Position numbers and translations under genes: made by a program. A stretch of 64,000 bases of DNA, from contig NZ_RSCL01000027.1 of assembly GCF_003991905.1 (NCBI RefSeq), positions 62,001-126,000 on the forward strand. Reading direction: 5' to 3'. The notes under the pieces are model-generated. The model made no database searches, was not told the origin of the DNA, and saw nothing but the letters and a program-made list of their open reading frames with translations. This document shows, piece by piece, positions 1 through 9,400 of the stretch. This stretch comes from Dulcicalothrix desertica PCC 7102. GTDB lineage: Bacteria > Cyanobacteriota > Cyanobacteriia > Cyanobacteriales > Nostocaceae. Each line of letters opens with the position of its first letter. Within the stretch, counting starts at the first letter, position 1.

Positions 1-768
1 TTTAATTGATTGAGGACGATTTTCTGGAACTAGCTCCAAACCTTTTAAAATAGCGTCATTTACTTTATTACTCAACCTTGGATTAAGTTCTTTGGGTGAC
101 GCAAGCGCGCAGTCCATCATTCTAGAAATAGAACCTTCTGGCTCTTGCCCCGTTAAAACTTTATACAAAGTTGCAGCTAAAGAATATACATCTGTAAAAG
201 CACCACGTTTTGCACGAGGATTATATTGCTCTGGTGGAGCATAAAAAGGTGTTACATATTCTGTATGAGTTTGGGTTACATTTGGATTAAATTCACGTGC
301 GATACCAAAATCTATTAAAACAGCTTCTGACTTATTTGCCCTAATAATTATATTATTTGGTTTCACATCTCTATGCAACAAACCTTTATTATGAACCATT
401 TCTAATGCTTCACCAATCTGATTAATGTAAAATAAAGCTTCCTGCTCTGGCAACGGCAAGTTTTTATAAATTAACTCTTCACCTTCAACATATTCCATTA
501 CAATGCCCCACAAATCATCAACTTTTATGCATTCGTAAACTTTGACAATATGAGGGTGGACGCATTTAGCAAGTTTTAGCGCTTCGTTGACGAAATCTTG
601 CTGACTTTTGCCAAAATCGTCGCCATCAGTTAGTTTTAAAGTTTTGATAACTACTTGATGACCAGTGTTACTTTTGGCAAGATAAGTAACACCAAAGCCA
701 CCTTGCCCCAACTTTCTCTCGACTATATATTTTCCATTGTCCAATTGCTGTCCAGATTGCCAAAACAT
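1..768 (-). CDS. Serine/threonine protein kinase, 3' end outside window
   Basis: Hanks-type Ser/Thr kinase. The ATG at 768-766 opens a frame of 256 codons that runs off the window edge. Visible motifs are the glycine loop GQGGFGVTY at residues 21-29, ATP-anchoring lysine in VVIK (K42), catalytic HRDVKPNN at 132-139, DFG at 153-155 and APPE at 177-180, so the catalytic core looks intact and active. What lies C-terminal (TPR, WD40 or membrane segment are all common in cyanobacterial Spk-like kinases) cannot be seen. It faces away from the degenerate antitoxin at 874-1177. Substrate unknown. The family call is firm; the full architecture is not. Confidence 0.93.
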   Translation of the reverse strand, partial: MFWQSGQQLDNGKYIVERKLGQGGFGVTYLAKSNTGHQVVIKTLKLTDGDDFGKSQQDFVNEALKLAKCVHPHIVKVYECIKVDDLWGIVMEYVEGEELIYKNLPLPEQEALFYINQIGEALEMVHNKGLLHRDVKPNNIIIRANKSEAVLIDFGIAREFNPNVTQTHTEYVTPFYAPPEQYNPRAKRGAFTDVYSLAATLYKVLTGQEPEGSISRMMDCALASPKELNPRLSNKVNDAILKGLELVPENRPQSIK

Positions 769-873
769 AATTTACGTATAGTTTTATTGTCAATTATGTC
801 TCATGATATGTTTATGTATTATACAGTACATATTCCATTAGGTAGGTTTACACTAACAGCGCTCAACAACGAT

Positions 874-1177
874 TTAAATACTATCCTCTTGTTTTTCTGC
901 CACTTCAACAATTAATTTAAGACCTAATGCCGCTAACCATTCTCTAAGATGATATATAGCTTCATCCGCGCTTTGTGCAAGCAATGTATCTAATTTTTAT
1001 TGGTGCTGTTTAACTTGAACAGGCGCCATGTTATTTTGTTCACCGAGAGCTTCAGCAATGTCGGTTAATGCGGATTTTAGGAGTTATGTAAGCTGCTGCT
1101 AACTCAGGCTCTTTTTTCAAAGATTTAATAAGATACTCGTTATAACTATCACTCGTCGGCATTTTGTCGTTTTTCAT
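874..1177 (-). pseudogene. Degenerate antitoxin gene (addiction-module antidote type)
   Basis: Reading from ATG 1177-1175 gives MKNDKMPTSDSYNEYLIKSL followed by KKEPELAAAYI, which resembles the start of small HigA-like addiction-module antidotes (YxEYLxxxLKdpexAAxYL). The frame is then lost near 1075; the next frame continues with SALTDIAEALGEQNN, meets a TAA near 998-1000, and goes on as a tail ending LREWLAALGLKLIVEVAE before a stop at 876-874. One frameshift and one in-frame stop therefore separate the pieces of a once continuous protein of about 100 residues. No toxin gene is beside it. Family assignment is from memory of the motif only. Confidence 0.55.
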
Positions 1178-1484
1178 AATATTAAGCCAAATTTATACCT
1201 TCTCTATGTCCTCTGTGTCTCTGTGGTAAAGAAAATTACTTATACTGCACAGGCAAGATACCTGTGCTACAAGATTACATATATGTTACAATGGATGGGT
1301 AATTAGCGGCGACTTTACTTTAATTTCAAAAAAGTCTTGTCAAAGCAAACAATGGTGAAGTATTAAGGTTAGAATATAATTGTTAAGGCTTCTTTACAGA
1401 GTTACACAAAAATTCCGTATTCTGTTACTACAGCCGTGTAAACAATATCTGAAAACCCCCTCTTAAATTATTGGAACGCGCACT
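1178..1484. other. Intergenic region upstream of typA
   Basis: About 300 bases with no gene. It carries a copy of the common dispersed string CTCTGTGTCTCTGTGGT near 1210-1227 (its complement recurs near 30301-30317) and AT-rich DNA that should hold the typA promoter. I see no convincing operator or riboswitch. Confidence 0.5.
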
Positions 1485-3278
1485 ATGACGCTCCCTATCC
1501 GTAACGTCGCTATTATCGCCCACGTAGACCACGGCAAAACCACCTTGGTTGATGCACTTTTGAAACAGTCCGGCATTTTCCGCGAAGGCGAAGACGTTCC
1601 GGACTGCGTTATGGACTCTAATGACCTAGAGCGCGAGCGTGGCATTACTATTCTTTCTAAAAATACAGCGGTTAAATATAAAGAGACGCTGATTAATATT
1701 GTTGATACTCCTGGACACGCGGACTTCGGTGGCGAAGTTGAGCGCGTACTTGGCATGGTTGATGGTTGTATCTTAATTGTGGATGCTAACGAAGGCCCAA
1801 TGCCTCAAACTCGTTTCGTGTTAAAAAAAGCACTCGAAAAGGGTTTACGTCCTATTGTTGTTGTTAACAAGATTGACCGTCCTCAAGCTGAACCACACAG
1901 CGCTACCGATAAAGTTCTTGATTTGTTTTTAGAACTCGGCGCCGATGATGACCAGTGTGATTTTCCATACTTATTTGCTTCAGGTTTAGCTGGGTTCGCT
2001 AAAGATAAGTTAGAAGACGAATCCAAGGACATGGAGCCTTTATTTAATGCGATATTGCGCCATGTTCCACCACCAGTAGGTGACGTTAACAAGCCTTTAC
2101 AATTACAAGTAACAACTCTTGATTACTCTGAGTACTTAGGACGTATTGTTATTGGTCGTATCCATAACGGTACAATCCGTATGGGACAACAAGCGGCATT
2201 AATCAACGATAAAGGCGCCATCATCAAAGGTAAAATCAGCAAGTTGATGGGCTTTGAAGGTTTGCGTCGTGTGGATATGGAAGAAGCTACCGCAGGTTAC
2301 ATTGTGGCGGTTGCTGGTTTTGCAGATGCGAACATTGGCGAAACAATTACTGACCCTAACGACCCACAAGCTTTACCACTAATTAAAGTAGACGAACCTA
2401 CTTTACAAATGACCTTCTGGGTAAACGATTCCCCATTTGCAGGACAAGAAGGTAAGTTAGTAACATCGCGTCAAGTTAGAGACAGACTGATGCGTGAACT
2501 TGAAACAAACGTTGCTTTGCGTGTAGAAGAAACAGACTCCCCTGATAAATTCCTCGTTTCAGGACGTGGAGAATTACACTTGGGTATCTTAATCGAAACA
2601 ATGCGCCGCGAAGGTTACGAATTCCAAGTTTCTCAGCCACAAGTAATTTACCGTGAAGTTAACGGTCAACCTTGCGAACCATACGAACTTTTAGTACTAG
2701 ACGTTCCACAAGAATCTGTTGGTAGCTGTATCGAACGTTTGGGACAGCGCAAAGGCGAAATGCAAGACATGCAACCAGGTAACGGTGGACGTACCCAACT
2801 TGATTTTGTAATTCCTGCACGTGGTTTAATTGGTTTCCGTGGTGAGTTCATGCGGATGACTCGTGGTGAAGGTATTATGAACCACAGTTTCTTAGAATAT
2901 CGTGGCTTAAGTGGTGACATTGAAGCACGTAACAAAGGTGTACTTATCTCCTTTGAAGAAGGTGTATCAACCTTCTACGCAATGAAGAACGCTGAAGACA
3001 GAGGCACATTCTTCATTACTCCCGGCATAAAAGTTTACAAAGGCATGATAGTCGGAGAACACAACCGTCCTCAAGACTTAGAACTCAACGTTTGTAAAAC
3101 CAAGCAGTTAACTAACCACCGCGCATCTGGTGGTGATGAACTAGTACAATTACAGGCGCCTGTTGAAATGAGTTTAGAACGCGCGCTCGAATACATTGGT
3201 CCAGACGAACTTGTGGAAGTAACCCCCCAATCAATTCGTCTACGCAAAATGGCAAAGAAGCTCGCAGGTAGAAGGTAA
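1485..3278 (+). CDS. typA: Ribosome-associated GTPase TypA/BipA
   Basis: Translational GTPase of the EF-G-like superfamily that binds ribosomes and supports ribosome assembly and stress adaptation. At 597 residues it has the usual family length. GTP-binding motifs are AHVDHGKT at 12-19 (G1), RGITIL near 52 (G2), DTPGH at 74-78 (G3) and NKID at 128-131 (G4). The middle holds the beta-barrel domain II, and the C-terminal half has the EF-G-like alpha/beta domains and the TypA-specific basic tail ending [13 protein letters not shown]. The ATG at 1485 puts the P-loop at its normal distance from the N-terminus. It stands alone, with repeat-rich DNA on the 3' side. Nothing unusual. Confidence 0.97.
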   Translation: MTLPIRNVAIIAHVDHGKTTLVDALLKQSGIFREGEDVPDCVMDSNDLERERGITILSKNTAVKYKETLINIVDTPGHADFGGEVERVLGMVDGCILIVDANEGPMPQTRFVLKKALEKGLRPIVVVNKIDRPQAEPHSATDKVLDLFLELGADDDQCDFPYLFASGLAGFAKDKLEDESKDMEPLFNAILRHVPPPVGDVNKPLQLQVTTLDYSEYLGRIVIGRIHNGTIRMGQQAALINDKGAIIKGKISKLMGFEGLRRVDMEEATAGYIVAVAGFADANIGETITDPNDPQALPLIKVDEPTLQMTFWVNDSPFAGQEGKLVTSRQVRDRLMRELETNVALRVEETDSPDKFLVSGRGELHLGILIETMRREGYEFQVSQPQVIYREVNGQPCEPYELLVLDVPQESVGSCIERLGQRKGEMQDMQPGNGGRTQLDFVIPARGLIGFRGEFMRMTRGEGIMNHSFLEYRGLSGDIEARNKGVLISFEEGVSTFYAMKNAEDRGTFFITPGIKVYKGMIVGEHNRPQDLELNVCKTKQLTNHRASGGDELVQLQAPVEMSLERALEYIGPDELVEVTPQSIRLRKMAKKLAGRR

Positions 3279-3282
3279 GAGT

Positions 3283-3312
3283 TAGGAGTTATAAGTTAGG
3301 AGTTAGGAGTTA
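3283..3312 (+). repeat. Short tandem repeat (GTTAGGA units)
   Basis: Imperfect tandem copies of GTTAGGAGTT/GTTATAAGTT directly after the typA stop. This is the heptamer-type short tandem repeat common between genes in filamentous cyanobacteria. A related GAGTTAGGAGTTA is at about 53505-53517. Confidence 0.7.
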
Positions 3313-3376
3313 AGAATAAAGAATTATTTTTAACTTGTGACTTCCTCGCAAATTTATCAATATCGTATATTTATGG

Positions 3377-3402
3377 TAGAGACGTTATAAATAACGTCTC
3401 TA
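3377..3402. repeat. Dispersed palindrome, GTAGAGACG family (copy 1)
   Basis: TAGAGACGTTAT, a 2-base loop, then the exact complement: a 12-bp perfect stem. One of six copies in the window with conserved outer arms (GTAGAGACG) and variable centres. It may act as a terminator for typA. Confidence 0.8.
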
Positions 3403-3430
3403 TTTTATTTTTATTAAAAAGGTTATAAAT

Positions 3431-3805
3431 ATGACCAAAGTTTTAGAAGATGTTATAAATCAAATCTTTGCTGACGTAGAGAATAGAATATCGCAGGGCA
3501 TCAAAGAAATTGACCAATTCTTTCAGTCAGAGAGAAGCCAAATAACGGCGCCGCAAGCAGAAGAATTTGTAACAAAGTATCAGCAATTATATTCAGAAGT
3601 TAAACAGGCGCCTTTATTAAGTTTAAAGCTGAAAGCATATCAGGAATTCAAGTCGTATTTAAGTCAAATCAAGACTCAGTATAATGAGGTACTACAAAAG
3701 CCTGTAATTAGAGTTATGGAGCAGATTGATTCGCATATTCAAGCTTTAAATTGTCATTCTGAGTGGAGTCTTACGGAACGTAAACGGAGTTTTCCCGCAG
3801 GGTAG
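3431..3805 (+). CDS. Small hypothetical protein with a repeat-encoded tail
   Basis: 124 residues, unrecognised. The first 107 or so residues are charged and largely helical in appearance (DVENRISQGIKEIDQFFQSE, then EFVTKYQQLYSEVK), consistent with a coiled coil or helical bundle. The last 17 residues, from HSEW to RKRSFPAG, are encoded by the dispersed repeat that begins at 3752, so the original C-terminus has probably been replaced by the insertion. No signal peptide or membrane segment is visible. The next open stretch (3857-4099) is an unrelated toxin fragment. Whether the shortened gene still functions is unknown. Confidence 0.6.
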   Translation: MTKVLEDVINQIFADVENRISQGIKEIDQFFQSERSQITAPQAEEFVTKYQQLYSEVKQAPLLSLKLKAYQEFKSYLSQIKTQYNEVLQKPVIRVMEQIDSHIQALNCHSEWSLTERKRSFPAG

Positions 3806-3855
3806 AATCTAGGGTTTAGGCTATATACTGAGATGCTTCGTTCCTCAGCATGACA
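3752..3855. repeat. MITE-like dispersed element with inverted ends
   Basis: Starts TGTCATTCTGAG and ends CTCAGCATGACA, which are imperfect inverted repeats, 104 bp apart. The interior includes AGTTTTCCCGCAGGGTAG. Related copies lie at 30209-30288 and 35019-35092, and partial copies at 17231-17287. No coding capacity of its own. Confidence 0.7.
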
Positions 3856-3856
3856 T

Positions 3857-4099
3857 TCACAGACACTTTTCAAACATCCTCTTAAAGCTGCACAGTTGTG
3901 GGGTTGGGCACGTAGTACAGGACAATCCACTGCACAGTCGGCAGCACTTGATGGAGATGTTATTTTAGCTGCAACCGCAATTATTGCAGCACAAGATTTT
4001 GGTAAACGAGTTATTATTGCAACAACAAATGTTAAGGATTTACAGCGATACCATACAGATACGCATCACTGGGATGATGCTTGGTGGTTTGATGTGTAG
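3857..4099 (+). pseudogene. C-terminal fragment of a PIN-domain (VapC-like) toxin
   Basis: The frame reads FKHPLKAAQLWGWARSTGQ, then ALDGDVILAATAIIA, VIIATTNVKDL and HHWDD, which matches the second half of PIN-domain ribonucleases (the LDGDVILAA acidic motif and the conserved ATTN). The N-terminal half with the first catalytic Asp is missing, and the frame begins right after the dispersed element ending at 3855. The only in-frame start is a weak TTG at 3896. Best read as a toxin gene cut by repeat insertion and deletion. Confidence 0.6.
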
Positions 4100-4123
4100 A
4101 AACGTTACATGTAACGTCTCTAC
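4096..4123. repeat. Dispersed palindrome, GTAGAGACG family (copy 2)
   Basis: 28-bp palindrome with centre GTTACATGTAAC and one mismatch in the arms (GTAGAAACG against CGTCTCTAC). It begins within the last codons of the PIN fragment. Confidence 0.75.
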
Positions 4124-4142
4124 TACATATCACTGCAACATT

Positions 4143-4262
4143 AAATTATCTCTCAACATAAATTAATTAACATATTCCATTTTTCGGTAAAATACCATAA
4201 AATTACTTAGTTTTAAGAGCAAACACTGTAAATATACTAGAATTTGTATAAATAACTAGGCT
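4143..4262 (+). promoter_or_regulatory. Upstream region of kinase 1, shared with kinase 2
   Basis: About 120 bp that matches 14852-14970 closely by eye: both share AATTATCTCTCAA, CCATAAAATTACTT or CCGTAAAATTACTT, and TGTAAATATACTA. The last string holds a TATACT that fits a -10 box (4233-4238). No good -35 is visible. Conservation ahead of both paralogous kinases suggests a real promoter or a shared leader. Confidence 0.55.
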
Positions 4263-4317
4263 ATATGTTCAGCGAAACCTTAAATAAATTGATAAATGGT
4301 AACTTTTATTAAAATAT

Positions 4318-6669
4318 ATGTATCAACCTGAACACAGCCCAGGAGATATTATTCACGGGCGTTATAAAATTATTAACTTCATTAGCAGGGGAGGGTTTGG
4401 TGAGACTTACAAAGTGGAAGATGCACAACAAGCAAACCTCATTTGTCTGCTCAAATACCTCAGACCACAAAACAGCAGTCCAACGGTTTTGAGACTCGCA
4501 GAAGAAAAGTTTGCTCAAGAGGCAGATATTTTACGTCGTTTAGGAAGCCATAATCAAATTCCACAGCTTTATGATTACTTTGAGGAAAATCTCAAGTTTT
4601 ATTTAGTTGAGGAATATATTGATGGTCAAAATCTTGCTAATGAACTACGTATGGAGTTATTCAGCGAGACAAAAGTTATTGAAGCTTTATATGATGTTTT
4701 AAAAATTTTAGATTATCTTTCTCAAAATTATGTTATTCATCGTGATATTAAACCTGAAAATTTAATTAGAAGAAGTTCTGATAACAAAATTGTTTTAGTT
4801 GACTTTGGAGCAGTTAAAGAAGTTGGTACCCTAGTAGTAAATGCTCAGGGGCAAACAATTTTAACAATGGCTATTGGCACACCTGGCTTTATGGCGCCTG
4901 AACAATTGGATGGAAAACCACAATTTGCTAGCGATATTTATGCTTTAGGTGTAACGGCATTATTTCTTTTAACAAGACAAATTCCTGTATTAAATCAATA
5001 TAATAACTCAATTTTTAACGGAATACAAATCCAACCTCACTTCGCAAAAATTTTAGAAAACATGGTGCGTTATAAATATGAAGAACGCTATCATAATGCA
5101 TCTGATGTTCTTGCAGATTTAGAACCATTAACTTTGTTAGGGCAAGTACTTAACCATCGCTACGAAATTAACAGTTATTTAGGTGGAGAAGGGTTGATTT
5201 ACACCTATTCTGCCCAAGATAAGCAACGTCCTTATCAAGCTAATTGTATTATTAAACAATTGAAGCTTACACACTATAACCAAAGATTGCTGCAAGAAGC
5301 ACAAAATCGTTTTTCAGCCGCAGTTCAATCACTAAGCAGATTACCTGCTCATCAGCAAATACCACAAATATCAGACCACTTTCAAAATAATAAAGAATTC
5401 TATTTAATTTATGATTTTATTGACGGAGAGTCTTTAAGTAAACAAATTACAGCAGTAAGCTTGAGCGAAGCTGAAGTGACTGCATTGTTGAAAGATGTTT
5501 TAAATATATTATCATTTATACATCAACATGGTGTTATTCATGGTGATATCAAGTCTTCTAATTTAATTAAAAGACATCAAGATGGGAAATTCTGTCTAAT
5601 TAATTTTGCAGATTTGAAACAAATAACGAATTTAAGCTTTAATGGACAAAATATAATTGTTCCACCAAGAGGAACAAATGGATATATGGCGCCTGAGCAA
5701 TTTCAAAATAGATTGCAAGCTAGCAGTGATATTTATTCTTTGGGCATGACAGCTATTCAAGCTTTAACAATAATTTATCCAGACCAATTACAAAGAGATT
5801 CTCAAGATGAAGTTATATGGCAAAAGCAAGCTCAAGTCAGTTCAAAGTTAACAAGAATATTAAATAAAATGGTACGTTTCCAAGCTGGAAAACGCTATCA
5901 ATCTGCTCAAAGTATTTTAAATGATTTAAATACTCAAACTTGGCAGGAAAAATTAGAAAAATATTGGAAAGTCTTAGTTTTAATTGGTATAACTTTAAGT
6001 GCGCTTCTTGCTTTTCGTATTTATATAGTTTTACAAGAATTGCAAAGAGACAATTTTTTCAATCAAGGCTTTGAGAAAAAGCAGCAAGGAGATAATAAAA
6101 AAAATAACGGAGATATTATTGGCGCCAATAAAGCTTATGATGAAGCTATTCAAAAATTTAATCAAGCCTTAGAAATCGACTCAAGTTTTACAAAGGCTAA
6201 GGTGAATTTGGGTTATACTCATGTTCAGCGTGGTAGTTTTACAAAATCTTTAATAGCTTGTAATGATGCAAGAAAGGATGATTATAATAATCCGAAAATT
6301 TTTATTTGCTTGGGCAATGCAAAGCATGGTTTAAAACAATATGAAGAAGCTTTACAAGATTACGAGCAAAGTATTAAATTAGCTTCCAAACCCGATGATA
6401 TTGACGATTTGGTAAAAGCTTTGACTAATAAAGGTGAACCATTACTCGCATTGCAGAAATTCAATGATGCCCTGGAAGCATATACACAAGCTACTCAAAA
6501 GCAGCCAAATAATTCTATTGCTTGGACTGGTAAGGGTAAAGCTCTGTTAAGTTTAGAAAAATATAATAATGCGCTCGATGCTTTTAGAAAAGCTCTTACT
6601 ATCAAAAATGATTATAAACCTGCAATAGATGGTGAAAAAGAAGCGCGTAAACGATTAAATTTACCGTAG
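4318..6669 (+). CDS. Tandem kinase-pseudokinase with membrane segment and TPRs
   Basis: 783-residue membrane protein. Kinase domain 1 (about 15-265) looks active: glycine loop GGFGETY at 25-31, K46, HRDIKPEN at 141-148, DFG at 162-164, APE at 193-195. Domain 2 (about 280-540) keeps a glycine-rich start (LGGEGLIYTY) and a lysine (CIIKQL) but has HGDIKSSN for HRD at 408-415 and NFA in place of DFG at 429-431, so it should be a pseudokinase. A hydrophobic span at 551-572 crosses the membrane and is followed by TPR-like repeats to the end, predicted to sit outside the cytoplasm. Paralogous to 15027-17204. It converges on the CHAT gene only 19 bp away. Probably a sensor kinase; ligand and substrate unknown. 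Confidence 0.88.
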   Translation: MYQPEHSPGDIIHGRYKIINFISRGGFGETYKVEDAQQANLICLLKYLRPQNSSPTVLRLAEEKFAQEADILRRLGSHNQIPQLYDYFEENLKFYLVEEYIDGQNLANELRMELFSETKVIEALYDVLKILDYLSQNYVIHRDIKPENLIRRSSDNKIVLVDFGAVKEVGTLVVNAQGQTILTMAIGTPGFMAPEQLDGKPQFASDIYALGVTALFLLTRQIPVLNQYNNSIFNGIQIQPHFAKILENMVRYKYEERYHNASDVLADLEPLTLLGQVLNHRYEINSYLGGEGLIYTYSAQDKQRPYQANCIIKQLKLTHYNQRLLQEAQNRFSAAVQSLSRLPAHQQIPQISDHFQNNKEFYLIYDFIDGESLSKQITAVSLSEAEVTALLKDVLNILSFIHQHGVIHGDIKSSNLIKRHQDGKFCLINFADLKQITNLSFNGQNIIVPPRGTNGYMAPEQFQNRLQASSDIYSLGMTAIQALTIIYPDQLQRDSQDEVIWQKQAQVSSKLTRILNKMVRFQAGKRYQSAQSILNDLNTQTWQEKLEKYWKVLVLIGITLSALLAFRIYIVLQELQRDNFFNQGFEKKQQGDNKKNNGDIIGANKAYDEAIQKFNQALEIDSSFTKAKVNLGYTHVQRGSFTKSLIACNDARKDDYNNPKIFICLGNAKHGLKQYEEALQDYEQSIKLASKPDDIDDLVKALTNKGEPLLALQKFNDALEAYTQATQKQPNNSIAWTGKGKALLSLEKYNNALDAFRKALTIKNDYKPAIDGEKEARKRLNLP

Positions 6670-6688
6670 GGCAGTCAAAATACCTATC

Positions 6689-9400
6689 CTACAGCCAATT
6701 ACCGACTAAAACAAAAGGCGCCCAATAAAAAGGATGATTAAACTTTTGAATTTTCAATAAAGATATTTGAGCATTGCGAAGTGCTTTTGCCCTAGACATT
6801 TTGCGTGTAATCAAATTTTGATAAAATTCTTTCATCAATTCGACCGTAGCATCATCTGATACAGACCATAAACTCGCGATAGTACTACTTGCTTCAGAAC
6901 GTATTACTACACCAGCCATACCTAAAGCGGCTTTTTCATCTCCTGAAGCTGTTTGGCAAGCGCTGAGAACAAGCAATTCTATATTTTTATTGTTGGTACT
7001 ATCTTGAGGATTGAGCAAATTCTGAAAATCATCTACATTAATAGTACTATTATTGCCAGTTACAAGAAATGTTCGTTCTCGATTAGAACTAAAAACACCG
7101 TGAGTTGCTAAATGCACAATAGTAGGAGAAGTTTTTATTTGTGTTTGCAAATTCTTTTGGTTAAAGTTTTTATTAGGAAGTATTGTAGTAGCTACTCCTA
7201 CTTTTTCAAATTGTTTAATACTATTTAATTCTTTTTCTACTCCTCGAAGTCCTGGAAATGGCTCTTTACCGATATATTGAGTTTCACTAACACCTGCTGC
7301 TAAAATTTTCATATTGCTGCGTGACACAGGTTTTGTTTCCACCAGTTCTTGACCTAAATTTAAAACGACATTATATTTTTCAATTAGATATTTTTGAGAC
7401 ATCTTATCATGTAAAGCTGCTATAGGAATTTTTTGGAAGGCTCTATCTAGTAAAAAGACTAAAGTTTTGACATTGTTTGGGTCTAACTGATTATTTTCTT
7501 CCAAAGGTTTTATTAACCAATCATATACACGCTCAGAACTTTTCAAAAATTCTTGTTTATTTCTTTCTAATTTTTGCTGTTGAAATTCGTCTGTATCTAG
7601 GTTTCCCCCACTATTAATTAGAAGAGCCGAGTCTGATTTAAGCTCTGTGTTATTATATATAATGCTTGCTAAACTTTCTAAAGTATTTTTAACTTCATCT
7701 TCGTTGACAGGAAAATAATTGCTACTTGTTTGCCCTGAACGATAAAGAATGACCTCTAAGCGATTTTTCAAAATAATTGGATAAATCACAACAGCGTTTT
7801 GGTCAATCTTGTCTATTTGTACTGGTTTGGCAACAGGAGGAGAACACGGTTCTTGAAAAAAGTTATCCAGTTCTGCTAATTGTAGAGATTGCATAACTAG
7901 ACGTGCTGTATCTAAGGGATTTTTTAGTGGTTTACCCTCTGTTTGTAGTACAAGCTGCTCAAAATCTATTTTATTTCTGTCTGCTTGCAATAGTAAATCG
8001 ATAAACTCTCTATATATAGGTTCTACATTTTGACGAAACGAAAACTGATTATCTGTATTAGTTACTAAATCTGCTCGCAGTGACTGGAGTATATTCCATG
8101 CTTCTGCGTAAGATGATAATGCTGCTTTTATATCTCCTTGGGTTTTTAGAATGCGTCCTAACTGGTGTCTATGACGATATAATATTTGGCGCCTATCGGC
8201 ATTAATTTCATTCGACAACAACAAAGCTTGTTCAGTTAGTTTCTTTGCTGTATCTAGGTTGAGCTTATCTTGTTGCGTTAAATTTCCTGTTTCCGGCGCC
8301 TGTATTTCATATAACCTCGCAAGATTTCCTACAGCTAATGTTTCTGCTTGCTTATCTCCTAAGTTGCGAGACTTCTGAATAGCTGTAGATAAAATTTTGG
8401 CAATTTTTTGTTCTGGATAATATTTTTTGTTACGATTCAGTTCAACTAAGCTGTTACTAAAATTAATATATGCATATACAGCTTCGCGATTCTCAGGTAA
8501 TTTATCTAAATTTAACTCGACTTTTGGTAACTTCTCTGCCAGAATTTTATCTAGGTTTAATTGTAATTTTTCTAAATCAGCCTTGTTGATTTTGATAATT
8601 TGCTCAGTCCACCATTGTTTGTTTTCAACTAATAAACTTATTTGATTCAATTCAGCTTGAGTTTGTGTTAATATAGAAGATTGTTTCTTAGATAAATCAT
8701 AGTTACTCATCGCTTGCTGATAGAGATTTAAAGTAAAATTAGCAGTATTAAAATTAGCATCTTCATCAAGAATATTGCTTACAATTATTTTATAATCTAA
8801 GCTATTTCTGTTTTTACTTGCTTTAATACGTTCGAGATTACCTAAGCTAATATATATAATGCTCTGATATTCTGGATATTGTTTTGATGCTTCTAAGCTT
8901 GTCTGTAAAACTGTATTTGCCAAATCTAACTCATCTAATCTTTGCAAAATATCACCAAGAAGACGTAAGCTAATTACTCTATTTATATTTGGTTGTCCTT
9001 GCAAACTATTTATAAATTTTTCCTGCACTAACTTAATATTATTACTATTTTTGTTATTCTTAATTAATTGGTCGCAGGTTAAATTTTTAATAAAGAGTTG
9101 AGTAATTTGATTACACGCTTCTGGATAAAGTCCCAAAGACTGTAGGGCTTGAGCTTTATTAATTAAATTCCTATTTTTACCTTTTTCATCTTTTTTATAT
9201 GCATCTGCTGCTTGCTGCCATACTTTTACAGCTTCAGCAAAACGTCCAGCTTCGTAATATGAGTTACCTTGCTGTTCTAATTTTAAGGCATTAGATGCTT
9301 GAGATGGAATAGGAGCAATTATACTTAGAAAAAACGTGAATAATATTGATATTAAAATGGATTGTACTGTAAGGTGAAATAAAAACCTTTTTCTTGCCAT
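6689..9400 (-). CDS. Exported CHAT-domain peptidase with N-terminal TPRs
   Basis: 903 residues. Basic n-region and hydrophobic core at 1-36 (MARKRFLFHL ... ending SQASNA) form a signal peptide or anchor. TPR-like helices follow (LEQQGNSYYEAGRFAEAVKV near 41-60), then a long helical region. The C-terminal CHAT domain (about 620-903), a caspase-like cysteine protease fold, has the dyad HLATHG (His767) and LSACQT (Cys815), the PGLRG motif and the typical end FYWAPFVLVGNW. CHAT proteins with TPRs are frequent in cyanobacteria, mostly of unknown target. Third gene of the operon with TpsA and TpsB; its start lies 49 bp inside the TpsB gene, implying coupled translation. It may process the secreted partner (inference). 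Confidence 0.88.
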   Translation of the reverse strand: MARKRFLFHLTVQSILISILFTFFLSIIAPIPSQASNALKLEQQGNSYYEAGRFAEAVKVWQQAADAYKKDEKGKNRNLINKAQALQSLGLYPEACNQITQLFIKNLTCDQLIKNNKNSNNIKLVQEKFINSLQGQPNINRVISLRLLGDILQRLDELDLANTVLQTSLEASKQYPEYQSIIYISLGNLERIKASKNRNSLDYKIIVSNILDEDANFNTANFTLNLYQQAMSNYDLSKKQSSILTQTQAELNQISLLVENKQWWTEQIIKINKADLEKLQLNLDKILAEKLPKVELNLDKLPENREAVYAYINFSNSLVELNRNKKYYPEQKIAKILSTAIQKSRNLGDKQAETLAVGNLARLYEIQAPETGNLTQQDKLNLDTAKKLTEQALLLSNEINADRRQILYRHRHQLGRILKTQGDIKAALSSYAEAWNILQSLRADLVTNTDNQFSFRQNVEPIYREFIDLLLQADRNKIDFEQLVLQTEGKPLKNPLDTARLVMQSLQLAELDNFFQEPCSPPVAKPVQIDKIDQNAVVIYPIILKNRLEVILYRSGQTSSNYFPVNEDEVKNTLESLASIIYNNTELKSDSALLINSGGNLDTDEFQQQKLERNKQEFLKSSERVYDWLIKPLEENNQLDPNNVKTLVFLLDRAFQKIPIAALHDKMSQKYLIEKYNVVLNLGQELVETKPVSRSNMKILAAGVSETQYIGKEPFPGLRGVEKELNSIKQFEKVGVATTILPNKNFNQKNLQTQIKTSPTIVHLATHGVFSSNRERTFLVTGNNSTINVDDFQNLLNPQDSTNNKNIELLVLSACQTASGDEKAALGMAGVVIRSEASSTIASLWSVSDDATVELMKEFYQNLITRKMSRAKALRNAQISLLKIQKFNHPFYWAPFVLVGNWL

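Noticed and set aside
1883-2935. Minus-strand frames inside typA
   Set aside because: The codon pattern fits typA on the plus strand; the frames are shadows.
9352-9400. A sequencing error at the CHAT start (49-bp overlap)
   Set aside because: Both ends read as complete proteins: TpsB ends with a terminal Phe as barrels do and CHAT begins with a proper signal peptide.
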